Made by a program: the position numbers and the translations under genes | Shown: in pieces, positions 11,063 to 22,074 of the stretch | Layout: each line of letters opens with the position of its first letter | Numbering within the stretch: the stretch's first letter is position 1 | The notes under the pieces: generated by a model | The model's database searches: none | Told to the model about the DNA's origin: nothing | Seen by the model: the letters and a program-made list of their open reading frames with translations, nothing else | DNA from: Anthoceros angustus | Taxonomy: Eukaryota; Streptophyta; Anthocerotopsida; Anthocerotales; Anthocerotaceae | Reading direction: 5' to 3' | Assembly: GCA_010909165.1 (NCBI GenBank) | Contig: MU008155.1 | Span: 2,046,001 to 2,110,000 of the forward strand | Length of the DNA: 64,000 bases

Positions 11063-11296
11063 TGCGGGTGTGTGACAAATTTGAACCCTAGCCCCCAGGT
11101 TTTGCCGCTGCCATGCCCCAGGCAGCCCTTCTTTAACTGGTATACGTTGTCATGAGAAAGGGACACGGACAAGGGAGCGCGCGACTCAAGGGTTTCCACC
11201 CACCAGTAGCACAAAGAGTTTGTAGCCGCTGGGAGCATCCTCTGCTGAGTTGCGGAAAGCAGGCCTGGGCGAGTCGCCTGAGGCGGCAGGACAGCG
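11063..11296. promoter_or_regulatory. Shared head-to-head promoter region, mL45 / TAF9
   Basis: Only 234 bases separate the upstream mL45 exon start from the TAF9 start codon, or 458 bases if mL45 begins at 10838. No clear TATA box is visible, which is common for divergently transcribed housekeeping genes. Confidence 0.45.
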
Positions 11297-11956
11297 ATGG
11301 CGGAAGAGGAGGTGCAGCCGAGGGATGCAAAGATCGTGAAAACGATTCTCCAGTCCATGGGAGTGGAGCACTACGAGCCGCGAGTGGTGCACCAGTTTCT
11401 GGACTTCTCATACCGGTACGTGCTGGAAGTTCTGGAGGACGCGAACGTGTACGCCGAGCACGCGGGCAAGCCTGCGCTGGACACGGACGACGTGAGGCTC
11501 GCGATTCAGGCCAAGGTTAACGTCTCCTTCTCGCAGCCGCCTGCGCGCGAGGTAATTGCATAGCTACCGCTCCCCGGCATCGCCTACGTCCAGGAGGCAT
11601 GGCATGATGGACAGGCTTCAAGGACATTGACGTTCTCGACTGTCCTGTCCTGCCGTGTCCAGAAACTGATGGAGTTGGCCAAGATGAGGAACAGCGTCCC
11701 GCTGCCGAGAAGCGTCGGGAGCTCCACCCTCGCCTTGCCTCCCGAGGCGGACTCCCTCATCGCCCCCAACTACCAGCTGGCCGTGCCCTCCCGCCCCATC
11801 CTCGACCGCTCGGAGATTCAGCAAGAGCAGGGCAGCAAGAACGGCAGCGATGATCGGGACGGGGATGGGCCCGTGTCCCAGCCAACGCAGCTGCAGCGGA
11901 CGGATCAGGACCGGAAAGTCTCCTTCGCCATCTCCACGAAGAGGCTGAAGTCGTGA
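11297..11956 (+). CDS. TAF9: Transcription initiation factor TFIID subunit 9 (TAF9), two exons
   Basis: TAF9 pairs with TAF6 through a histone fold in TFIID and in SAGA, in the nucleus. Exon 1 (11297-11551, 85 codons) starts [20 protein letters not shown] and covers the histone fold (about residues 8-77): [54 protein letters not shown]. The donor GAG|GTAATT is followed by a 111-base intron ending GTCCAG, then exon 2 (11663-11956), [15 protein letters not shown] and a polar tail ending KRLKS. Both junctions are phase 0, giving 182 aa, close to the usual size for plant TAF9. The LAxxxNxxPLP segment and the conserved APNYQL-like block ([10 protein letters not shown]) are present. Nothing indicates inactivation. 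It is divergent to the mL45 gene. Confidence 0.95.
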
Positions 11957-13019
11957 TAAAATTCTAGGCACACTTCTAGACACTGTGGCGGGACAGACTT
12001 TAACAACACTACTGGAGGTACACACCTAGGTAGAAGGGAAAATATTAGGTAGTTTAGGTAGGTATTTCAACTTGATTTAGGTGTGCATAGGGACGTAAGT
12101 ACACGCCGAAGGCAATGAAGTTTCAGAGAAAGGCGGTGATTTCGCGCGAGCCTGGACCGTGGTCCGGACCCGGGCTTCGCGACGAATTCCGAACGACATT
12201 TTTTTTTTCCGAGAAAGCGAACGACATCTGAACGGAGCCAGGATCCTTCCTTCACGGAACCCGGAATTTTTTGTAGTGCTGCCTCTTGAACTGAGGGTCG
12301 GTTTTTAACCAGCCGACGCGGTCATAACAGCGACGCGGGCCTCGTCCCAGTCGATGTATGCTTGGTATCTGCTTGGTGTCTTTGTGACACCGATATGTGA
12401 CATTACGCGACTCGTGTTTACCCCCCAAACGATCGTCCCTATTTTCCGGGAAATTCAGGCATTCCGGTTTTCGATTTTTTCTCCGGCAATGTGGTTGACA
12501 TAAAATCTCCAAAAATGGGTAATGGGCAAGCTCGTTGTGGCTTTCATGGATCTTAGCATTGCATCGCTTGAATGATTGAAGGGAAGGCTGAAATCATATT
12601 GTACTAAACAATGAAGAAGGACAAAGCTCTTTGGTTCATACACACTAGGGCAAGATACTGAGTCACTGAGAGTCTAGAATAGTAGTTTCTATTTCTTCTA
12701 ACATCCTCCTCCCCCAATGCTAGTCATGTATAATTTAGTGACTTGATAGTGACTTTCAGAAGATGAAGAAGGGAAGAAGATTTCGAGCGGCATTTAAAAA
12801 CCGTAGTAGCTGTAAAAACCCAGCGGAAAAACCAGCCAAAAGAAAAAAGCCAAACTCAAGAATCTTCAATGTCCTCCTCTTGCTAGACGTGCGCCAATGG
12901 TTGAATATTCAAGACGGATTCGAATTGTTGAAAGGTAGATTCAGGAAGAGCCTCGGTGAGACCTTCCTAAGGATGACCCAACTCCATAGAAAATTGCCCG
13001 CACCTAACTGCTTCTCCTG
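11957..13019. other. Intergenic spacer downstream of TAF9
   Basis: No gene recognised. The segment just before 12720 (TTCTAACA followed by TCCTCCTCCCCC) resembles the junction of an LTR end and a purine tract read on the minus strand. The 3' LTR of the decayed minus-strand Copia at 13.0-15.9 kb may therefore end here, but no second LTR copy was found to prove it. Confidence 0.35.
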
Positions 13020-13525
13020 CTGCATTCATGAGAGAAACATACTCCGCCTCTGTGGATGTTAATGCAACAATGGGTTGAAGCTTAGAGAACCTGACTGCCC
13101 CACCTCCGAGGGTGTAAACATAAACAGAAGTAGACCGCTTGGTGTGATTATCACCCCCCTAGTCAGCATTGGAAAAACCAACAAGTTGAGCATCGGGACA
13201 GGCAACATCAGCATAGCATATTAGGCCATGATCATGCACCAGTCCCCTTTAGGTATTGAAGGATCTGCTTGACCTTATTCCAATGATCCTGTTTAGGGTT
13301 ACTCGCAAACCTGCTCACCAAGCTAATAGCAAAGGCAATCTCTAATCTGGTCCCGACCATGGCATACATCAATTTGCCAACAATCCATTGATACAGCTTG
13401 TAAAAAACATAGCGATCATGGTTACCTTCCTCAAGAGCAGCCAAATAATTGGGAGCAGCTCTAGACTTAGGAGGTTTCATGGGCGTGCTAACTGGCCCAT
13501 GACACCTCCGTGTTGATTGAGCCAC
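13020..13525 (-). pseudogene. Copia RNase H / RT C-terminal remnant
   Basis: The minus strand reads YQWIVGKLMYAMVGTRLEIAF (the PYxxxVGSLMYamvxTRPDIA motif), then DHWNKVKQILQYLKGT. After frame breaks it shows the residual sequence of ADWGGD...KRSTS and TSTEAEYVSL further left to about 13030. These are successive motifs of Copia pol. Strand and order fit the gag-like remnant at 15.3-15.9 kb, so both may belong to one minus-strand element whose middle was lost or replaced. Confidence 0.8.
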
Positions 13526-15163
13526 AACAGATGTCGCAACCTGTCTTGAATAACCTGCATACCAAGGCAGCAGTGGATCTTGCCAAGAGCCCTAGGTATA
13601 TAAGATATTAAGCCTAGACCTCTTTAAGTTAGTACATTAATATTAATTGTTTATTTAGATTTAAGTCAACTTCATTATCTTAGCCCCAAACTTTGTCTAT
13701 GTAGTCTTTCTCTCCTTCTAGCTATAGAAACTCCTCATCATATGCCATATCCTCCATATCGAATACCCATGCGGATCCTAAGAAAAATCAGTGTTTAGAA
13801 ATAAAATTTAATATTATATGAATAATTCATTATTAAATATTGGTTTGATCTAGCTGTGGCATTCAGGGCACTCACGATACATGTGTTTGGTGTGTCCCCC
13901 ATATTCTTTATATGGCTCATAGCCTGTCCACACCATGTGAATCCTGGTTTTTTGACAAATGTAGCCTTCCGGGACATGGAAACCTCCTTTTTCCCCTGGG
14001 CAGCTTGTGATATAGACAGTGTGGCCTCCTCTTCATCTTCCTCACGTCCGGGCGGAGCCTCCTCAAGCGCAGGTTGATCTAAATCTTGGGCAGGCGATAA
14101 CGCTTCAGGGGCTGCAAGCACCCTAGCGCTGATCCAACTTCAGGCTTCAAGGCCTCAGTGATGGGAGCAGCAATCGCGGCGGATACTAGCACGTGGTAGG
14201 CCTCCCAAAGCGGGTATCAAAACCGCCTGGCCATCTTCACGGGTTCCTCCTATTTATAGGTAAATACATACTTAATATAGAATACCAAGTGAGCGGATGA
14301 CTCTATAGCACATAAGGCGCGCATGCCACTCTTCCACAATACAGCTGTCTACGACTACCCTTATCCTAGTTCCATAATCTCGTAACACCTCCTCACTCCA
14401 GCAGGGGGATAAGGCATCAGCAAGTCCTCCGGACGCGACATCAGCAAGCCTAGGCGGCGTGACTTCTTCTTGCTCTTCCGGCCTACAGATCATCAGACGA
14501 CGCGTTGAGGCTCTCCTCCAACATGCGACGGCATGGTAGACTTGGTGCATGGGCAACTCTGCTCTTCGCCTCTTGTGCCTCAATTCTCTCCTGATAGCCA
14601 TAGCCCTGCTCTTGCTGGCCTTCGTCATAGCTCGATAGTGATGTGTGTAGGTGGAGATGGTGGTTACGGCATATGCTGTGTGTGGGACATCGGATAAGAT
14701 GGAGATTTCTCGAATTTCTTATTTTTGGGAATTTCTCAATTATCTCATTTTAAGTAATTTTTTAATTTATCTTAAGTTATCTTTTTATGCTTTTAAGTTA
14801 TTTTCAGTTAAGGACTAGTTTCTATAGATTAGTCCGTTTTGGCTTGTTTTTATGCCAGAAAACTGCTTATTCTCAACCTCATCTCATAGTGAGTGGGGGT
14901 GATGAAATATTTACCTATTAAGGGCAATATTCGTTAGAGCACCTATAAATCCCTAGAATTAAGTAATATTTAATTCTAGGGCTTTAGGTAGTTATTACTT
15001 TTAGTTAATTGGTTATGTTGGTTGGAACAAACTATAACCACCTATTGTATATGAACACTTGTGTTTTTCTATGATGCGCCTATTGCTAGACACTTTTTGA
15101 GCAAGTGCCTGATTCTCATCAATGACAACTACTCCTCGAACACATCTCCAACAACCATGGACA
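13526..15163. other. Unassigned stretch between two Copia remnants
   Basis: Holds two minus-strand open stretches without recognised homology. One (14121-13795) has an acidic region and a segment near 13990-13860 whose alternative frame contains clustered Cys and His (YGGHTKHMYRECPECH). The other (14628-14272) is a 118-codon Arg-rich stretch. Both could be transposon debris. The rest (14700-15100) is AT-rich with no pattern seen. Confidence 0.3.
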
Positions 15164-15313
15164 AGATGATTTGCATCATCTCCAAGGAAATTTTATTCTT
15201 CAGATGATTTGCATCATCTCCAAGGAAATTTTATTCTTCAGATGATTTGCATCATCTCCAAGGAAATTTTATTCTTCAGATGATTTGCATTATCTCCAAG
15301 GAAATTTTTTTTC
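15164..15313 (+). repeat. 38-bp tandem repeat, about four copies
   Basis: The unit AGATGATTTGCATCATCTCC plus 18 bases starts at 15164, 15202, 15240 and 15278. The first three copies are identical and the fourth has one change plus a truncated end. Each unit contains the palindrome GATGATTTGCATCATC. It abuts the protease region of the Copia remnant. Confidence 0.92.
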
Positions 15314-15860
15314 TGAAGAATAGCAATAGCTCGGTAGGAAGAAAACCAATGTCGACGAAAGGACATGTGTTGAGTCGTATCCTTATCCCACATAGAAAAA
15401 GCAGCAGCAATCAAAATTGCTTTGTCATCCTTGCCCTTATAGTCCTCGCTAATTTGTTCACCTTCACGCATTTCCGCAATATAACTTCAAGATTGTTGAG
15501 CAAGCCGAAGTCAACAAAATCTAGCTATGTGACCAGGTTTGGTGGAGAAGTATTACAGAAATGGTTGCCTTTAATAGGGCTTGCCTTAACCCTAAGCGAT
15601 AGTAGATCTAGTACAAAGAGAATTAGCATTCTTAAGAGCAGTACTAGATGAGGGCCCCTTGTTCCAAGCCCTATTGTTTCGAACAACTAAGGCCTGTTCC
15701 TTGGTCCCGACATTTTGCATTTTGTTCATAATGATCTCATTTACTTGTAACTTTTTGCGAAATTGATTAAGAGTCAGTTCTTTAACATGAACGACATATC
15801 GTACAAACTGAGCCTAGGAGGGAGGTAGATTCATAAGCAAAGTAGCCACTAGAAGGTGTT
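15310..15860 (-). pseudogene. Copia gag and protease-region remnant
   Basis: From right to left the minus strand reads LLMNLPPS, AQFVRYVVHVKELTLNQFRK, a decayed zinc-knuckle tail (KPGHIARFC) and then HMSFRRHWFSSYRAI. The last is the block following the DSGATxH protease active site in Copia gag-pol. Several stops and shifts interrupt it. Gag lies at higher coordinates than the RNase H remnant at 13.0-13.5 kb, consistent with one minus-strand element. Confidence 0.75.
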
Positions 15861-16673
15861 TGTAGCAAAGTGTTGGGTAATTAATTAGACATGGGTGCAA
15901 CCTAATTAATGCCACTCTGGTGAGAGGCCAAAAAATTCTCCGCTATGGTCACACGCCCCTGAACAGTAGTAGAGCTGAACCCGGAAACTCCAACCTACCC
16001 CACCGACCACTATGGGGCGCCGGAGCAACAACAGTAGATTGCCAATCACCATCTCCGTAGTCCCTACAGCTAGGACCGCCACCTTTCAACTGACATATGT
16101 GCTAACTGAAACTAGAAAATTTTGATTTAGGATGTACAAATATTTTGATATTAATTAAATAAAGGACGTTATTATATATATTTTAATTATTATTAAAAAT
16201 TAAATAATATTTTAAATAAATTAAAAAGACCATATAAAGATCACAAAAAAAATAGAGAGGCCTGGAGCTATGTTCCAAATATAATAGCCCTAAAATAATC
16301 CATTGCTCTTGCAAGATTCCAAAAGGGATGAAATATCAAGACCAGACTCCCTACATAAAGACCTATTTATGTTTGTACATATGTATGTATGTAGATGGTA
16401 CATAGGAAGGCTCCGTTATCCACACGTGCGAGGTGACTTGGGGCGTGAAAGTGACGAAGGGGGAGTCGAGTGCGTATTCGGATAGCATAGCGGTGGTGTT
16501 TCTGCTTCTGCTTCGTCACGAGCCGTTTCCAGAAGCTTGTCTGTTGAGTTCAGTGGCATCGACTCCGTCCGAGATGCAGGCGCTCGCATCCGGCGCATCT
16601 CGTTGTTGCTGCTGCTGCGTTGCGTAAGCTTGCACCAGCTTAGGTGCGGGCGATTCCAGGAGCTCCGGCAGCC
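15861..16673. other. AT-rich spacer and RETICULATA-gene promoter region
   Basis: 16080-16330 is strongly AT-rich. From about 16400 the sequence becomes GC- and CTG-rich (GCTGCTGCTGCG near 16605), likely the 5' UTR of the gene that starts at 16674. No other gene is seen. Confidence 0.4.
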
Positions 16674-19275
16674 ATGGCGCAAGCCGCTGCTGCTACCGCC
16701 GCCGCGTGTGGCCAGTCGCCTAGGATTGCTACTGCCTCGTCTGCATCCTCGCCTGCGTCTGCGTCCACGTCGGGAGCCAGGGCGTCGGTGTGCTTCGCGC
16801 CACCCTTTCGGAAGGTGGGATGGCCGGCGGGGCTTGGGAGGAGCAATGGGTTGACGTTGGACAAGAAGCGGGGCGGCGGGAGGCAGGGCCGTTTGTTGCC
16901 GCTGGAGTGCAGCCAGGTTGCAGATTTTTCTGACAGCACTTGCGGCAGCGAGCTGGACGGGATTGTGGATGCCCTCCTCGTTAATTCCTCCATCGTGCCG
17001 GTGATGAAGAGCAAGTATGGGGCGTTTGGGGGAGCCACCCTGGAGAAGGCCAAGTTGGACATTTCGCAGTCCACGGCCAAGTCCCAGCCGCTGGTATGCG
17101 CGTCAGCTTTTGTGTGTGTTCGGTGTTTGGAGTTTCGGCGTGGGTTGCTGCTGATAGTGTGCATTTTGGTTGCAGACGGAGGATGGTGGTGGTGGGGGGG
17201 ATATTGGGAAGAACAATCATCATGGCGGGGAGACGGGGGGGATGATGGCGGGGATGATGATGACTATTTTGGGGAGGCTGACGATGGAGATGAGGGCGAC
17301 GACGGTGGCATCTTCGGCAGGAGGGTTGCTGTTCCCGAGGTGGGTTTTGTGGGTTAGCCAGGGTTTTAGGATTTCTCCATCTGGTTTTTCAGGTGCGGTG
17401 GATTGTTTATGTTTTCCCCTGACCGTTTCTTAAGACGCATTACCTTGGGTGTGTACTGTGGCAATGATACGCCCGTGGGGTGTAGCTTGTCATTTCTCTT
17501 TCGGCTCTTCCTTTGTTGTGGAAGCTTATGCCTGATCGAAGCTTGGGGTTGTGGATGCCAGTTGTTTGATCGGAAGGTGGTGGAGGCAGTGCTTCAAGAA
17601 TGGTTCAGGACAGCCAGTGACATGCCAGCAGGAATTTGTCAAGCTGTGGAGCTGGTTAGTACTCGCTTCAGATTGGGTCTTGCCTTTGAGTGTTCTTTTT
17701 TCAAATCAACCACTGAACTCTGTTCATGGTCGACAGGGTTTGATTAGTTCGGCACAAATGGTCAGGTTTTTGGCCATCAACTCACGGCCCACGCTGGCCA
17801 GGACGGTGTCACGGATCACTCCATCGTCGATATCGAGGGCTTTTATTGGCCGGTGAGCGTGGAACCTAGTGTTTTGGTTTGGGACATGATATGGAATTAT
17901 AAACCGCTTATCACCGCTTGAAGGGTGTCAAGGATCTCAAGCCTTCTTGCATGAGTGTGAAGAGTACAACTGAATGCACCGTGCAAGTACTTGAACTAAA
18001 ATCACTGTGACTCTGGGGTGCAGTTTAATCGCAGATCCATCATTCATGGCCAAATTGGTTCTTGAACAGGCTGCGACTATTGGTTATGGCGTATGGTGGG
18101 AAATCCAGCACCGAGGGGAAAGGTCAGCTACGGAAATTCTTGTGGCTGGCTGATTTTGTTTTCCTTTGTGCTACCTCTATTAAGTAAGGCTTGTATCTGC
18201 ACAACGAATTCTGATTCAAATGTTGTCCACCAGGATAAGGGAGGAATGGGATCTTGCAGCTGCCAATGTTCTCACAATGGCTGTCTGTAACATGGCTATC
18301 TGCTGGACTCTTGCACCCAGCCGGTCATATGGAAACACATTCAAGTATGAATTCCAAAATGCTATCCAGAAGCTGCCAAACAATGTCTTCGATAGAAGCT
18401 ATCCTCTGCGAGAGTTTGATACACAAAAGAGAGTGTACAGCTTCTTCTACAAAGCTGCAGAATTGAGTCTTGTGGGTATGGTGTCTGGAACCGTGGGAGC
18501 TGGTCTTTCAAGGGTAAAAGATGCCGTCTGCAAGCGGACAGAGAAGTAAGCACCTTGCACAAAGTTTATACGAGCTGGGGAGTTGCCATTTTCCTTGGTT
18601 TTGATAATTGAATGCATTTGACATTTGCAGGCCATCTGTCCCAGTGCCATCAGCTAGCACTAGTGCTCTGGCTTACGGAGCCTTTCTGGGACTCTCTGGC
18701 AACCTACGGTACCAACTTGTTTACGGAGCAGAGAGAGCTATGCAACAGAGTTTCAATAGTGTCGGTGTGGTGATCGCCTTCAGCTCACTCTTAAGGTACG
18801 ATAGTGCTGTCGCTGTCCTGTTGGAGGCTCTCGTTGTCCAGCTTCTGTGATTTTCTCACGTTGCTTATCTATCTTACTTTCCAGGCTTCTAAATATCTAT
18901 GTTGGGGATTCATCCCGTGTAAGCTGGCTTTGCATGGATGTTGCTCCTGCTGCACAGCTTGAGGGACAACAAAAGGCTTATCATAGACCATCTCTGGCAG
19001 CAAAATCCTTCGGTGGGTGGGTCATACCCAATGCAGGATTCATCTCAGATCTGTTCGGTGACAAGAAAGAGCAAAACAAGGAGTTGAAGGAAAATACGGC
19101 AACAAGTCAGTTCTCATCAGGTCCAGCTTCCCCAAGTCAAGCATCATCAGGACAACCCTCATCAGGTCCAGCTTCCCCAGGTCAAGCATCATCAGGGCAA
19201 CCGTCATCAGGTCAACCACTGCGGCCACCACAACCTGCTAGGAGGAAGGTCAAGCGGAGAGTGACGACGCGCTGA
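16674..19275 (+). CDS. RETICULATA-related plastid protein (DUF3411), eight exons, one apparent frameshift
   Basis: Members of this family are plastid-envelope proteins affecting chloroplast development and leaf reticulation; biochemistry is unknown. Exons: 16674-17093, 17176-17339, 17562-17654, 17737-17852, 18024-18122, 18234-18545, 18631-18795, 18885-19275. An Ala/Ser-rich N-terminus fits a plastid transit peptide, followed by a Gly/Asp tract ending DDDDYFGEADDGDEGDDGG. The DUF3411 core runs LFDRKVVEAVLQEW, MVRFLAINSRPTLAR, SRAFIGR, LVLEQAATIGYGVWWE, EEWDLAAANVLT, WTLAPSRSYGNTF, QKLPNNVFDRSYPLREFD, AELSLVGMVSGTVGAG and GLSGNLRYQLVYG. Exon 2 is 164 bases although both its junctions are phase 0, so one base is missing (or two extra) within its G-runs near 17205-17245. 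The C-terminal tail has SSGPASPxQASSGQP repeats. All other phases agree, giving about 587 codons. Confidence 0.92.
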
Positions 19276-20599
19276 TGCTGCTGGTGACTCACCCCCAACC
19301 TGCTAAAGGATTAACATAACAGGCTGGATGGACTAGTGGTTATGACAGTAAAGGCGTTGAGCTATGGTATGTCTAACTGCAGAGTTTTGTCTCGTGGACA
19401 CCGTGACCGTGCAGGGCTTTTGAACGAGATAGCAGTCTGACCCAGCTCCAGGGATTGTTTCCACGGCCCAGGGTTGGGTGGCAGAGATGTCTAGAGTTGG
19501 CTGTTCAGATGCGAAGGGGGCGTATGGTGTATGGTTCAAGTGGTCTGGATCCCTTTGTAATAGTAGCAATTCATTGCCAGCAGTCAGGTCTTCGGTGTTG
19601 CGGCTGATTGAGCTGTTCTTTTTCATGGCCCAGAAGTGGTAGCTCATAGACGGCTCATCCATTTGCGCTCTACCTTTGAAGATGGATGTCTTCGGCATCC
19701 TCATTCAATCATCGCGCTGAGTTTGTCCCTCTCCCGTCGTTGAGAGTGTAGTCTTGAACTCTCTCGTTTCCATTTAGGTATATTTTATTTATATATATTT
19801 TTAATTTTGATTGAAATTGAACTTCAAGATGGATCGTCCTGGAAGCTCTTATCCATCAGAAAAGGTACCGTACCCCCGAGGGGTGGTCGAACAGGGTAAT
19901 GCCGAAAAATAGTTTTTTGAAAAAATAGGGTTCAACATAAATGTTTGTATGTTTTAACATATAATATATAAAAATAATTTTGTCATATTTTAACATTTAT
20001 TAGAATATATAGGTATTTATATAGAATTAATAGATATGTATAGACCTTCCTTAAACAGGCCCTAATTTTTGACACAAACCCTAATTTCTTTGTTATAGGC
20101 ATCTTAAACGCGTAAACTTTTACATATTGGGCATTTTAAGTGTAGTAATTTCTGGATTTTCAATTTTATTAATTTTAATTGATTAACGCTGAATCATCTT
20201 CGGGGTATAGTACTTTAATTCCCCAATGTGTCATGAATTGTGATGAATAAAGGATGAATAGTCAATCTATTTATCTAAGAACCATGCAGTCGTGAAGTGA
20301 GAGAACTCCTTCCTTCAGGAGTGACACATAGTCAGGGTTCATAGAAACTCCGTAGTGTCCTTGTCATTTTCATAGTGCTGAATTTGAGAGCAACTTGTCG
20401 TCAACTTTTTTCTTTTCAGGCTCCATTTGTTGTAAAGGTCTGGATAGCTGAAAAAGCACACGCTTATGATTGTCTCAAATTTTTCTTTCAATAACCTGAT
20501 TTCAGTATCCGTCAAAGAAGAATGGAGACATTATTAAAAAGAAGAGATGGGAAAACTTGTCTACCCCGAACTGAGGGGGGACAACTCACTAAAGGGCCA
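19276..20599. other. Intergenic, AT-rich, no gene recognised
   Basis: Contains the 3' flank of the RETICULATA gene and an AT-rich segment (19760-20270). No ORF with family resemblance and no repeats of note. Confidence 0.4.
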
Positions 20600-21404
20600 A
20601 GAGCCAGGGAGGGCTAGCCCCCACGAATGCCAACCCCAAAGCTATGTACCACGGTGACCCCGATTATGTCATGGTCCGAGATGAGGAAAGGCCTCCCTAC
20701 AACTGGTGCTGATGATGCCACGTCTCCTGCGCTCGTTGCCGTCCCGTAAATAGTCTTGTCCAGCGTCCTTTGCAAGGCGATGGATACCCGCTGTCGAAAG
20801 AAAGCTACCACCGAGAAAAGAGGGAGACCCACCCCGTTGCAATGACTTTGGTAGGCTTTAGCACAATCCTTAATGAGCAAGGAAAAATCCTTGCCCATAG
20901 CCCTGTGAGTCTCAATGGCAAGGGGGATGAAGGCGTGGCTGTCCTACCAAGGTGTGTACTTGTGTAGCTTGGCAGTTGCGCATCCCTCCGTCGCCCAGCC
21001 TAGAGGGTTGATAATGACATGCTCACAAATGGAGTTCCAGGTAGGGTCCGATACGACAACATCCGCAATAGATATTTGGTCCCCCAGATCAGAAATAGAT
21101 CCGCCTTGAGTGACACCCCATTGCACAGGGTATATGGACGCTCCCCGTATGGAAAATAACCACTCTCCTTGGCCATCGGGAACATTAACTCGCGAACAGC
21201 GTCATGCGTAGCAATACTTTACCCTCCAATTGGACAGCGAGCTAGATGGGACCCTGAGTCGTCGAGGGGGGCCCCACAGCTGCAGGCTGAGAGAGAACAG
21301 GCCAGAGGCTGGACCAAACCCAGGTAGAACCTCATCGTAGTAGAAATCCCCATAGCATTAAGTTGTCCTGTGGGTACGGTTAAGGGTAGGGGTTTCTTTT
21401 GCAT
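20600..21404 (-). pseudogene. Non-LTR retrotransposon C-terminal remnant
   Basis: Read from 21404 leftward it shows CSCGAPLDDSGSHLARCPIG, the Cys/His pattern that closes many LINE-type reverse transcriptases. Then comes a decayed segment with SDPTWNS, AKLHKYTPW and FIPLAIETHRA, and finally AFFRQRVSIALQRTLDKTIYG. This succession (zinc-like motif, nuclease-like block, RQRLSVALQR ending) is the C-terminal portion of a non-LTR element pol. Several stops and shifts break it. Upstream reverse transcriptase motifs were not found, so it is 5'-truncated, as is usual for LINE copies. Confidence 0.6.
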
Positions 21405-22074
21405 TTCTTAGAATCCAAGCCAGCCATGAATGCCTAAGCATGAGAGTCTGGGCATTTAGGACACTGTGTGCCTGTTAGAGGGAAGTGAGGACTTTCACAA
21501 GATGCGAGATAGTTACAATTAGTTACACGTATGTAAGGAGGCCATACTATAAAGACAATATTCTATTCTACACTCGGGGAGAGTCGTACAACCACAAACT
21601 AGGAGCCTGTGTTCAAATGACCTGTCTGGGCCATTAGGCCATCCTCTAGGCGTTGGAGCCAGTACTCTCTTGGTGCATTTGTATTGAAGCATTGTTTCCT
21701 ACGAAGCGTCGACACTAAAGAACGGTTTGTCATTGCTTTCCTCGAAACCCGCCAGACTTCCTAGTTCCTCGCCAGCGACCACAGTTGCCCATGGTATAGA
21801 TATACATGCGCCTCCTTGTTGGTGCTATTGACGTGCATCTGCATGACCATCCCTGTGGTTCCACCCCTTCACATTTGCCATAGGTGTTTTTGCCATAATC
21901 AAGTGACGTAAGGGACGTATACGTTTACATCGCATGTTCAAGTCAAGAGCAGACTTAACAGTACCTTAGACACATACCTATTATTGAAGTGTGCTGCGAT
22001 AAATTAAAAAACGCAGCACACGCTGCTTATTGCGTAATAAAATGAGTTCAGTTCTTTGGGCCGAAAAAAAGGCT
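21405..22074. other. Spacer downstream of aspartic protease gene
   Basis: No gene recognised. Near its right end lies the hairpin at 21989-22021, in the presumed 3' UTR of the protease gene. Confidence 0.35.
21989..22021 (-). terminator. Perfect 10-bp hairpin in presumed 3' UTR of aspartic protease gene
   Basis: GTGTGCTGCG (21989-21998) and CGCAGCACAC (22012-22021) form a perfect stem around an AT-rich 13-base loop, 54 bases past the stop codon of the minus-strand protease gene. It may act in 3' end formation or mRNA stability, or be incidental. Confidence 0.35.

Noticed and set aside
13860-13990. Zinc-finger-like cluster (YGGHTKHMYRECPECH)
   Set aside because: Frame is short and interrupted by a stop, and no known finger spacing fits; kept only as a remark in the spacer entry.
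15164-15313. 38-bp direct repeats as a CRISPR array
   Set aside because: Copies are head-to-tail without spacers and the locus is eukaryotic; it is a tandem repeat.
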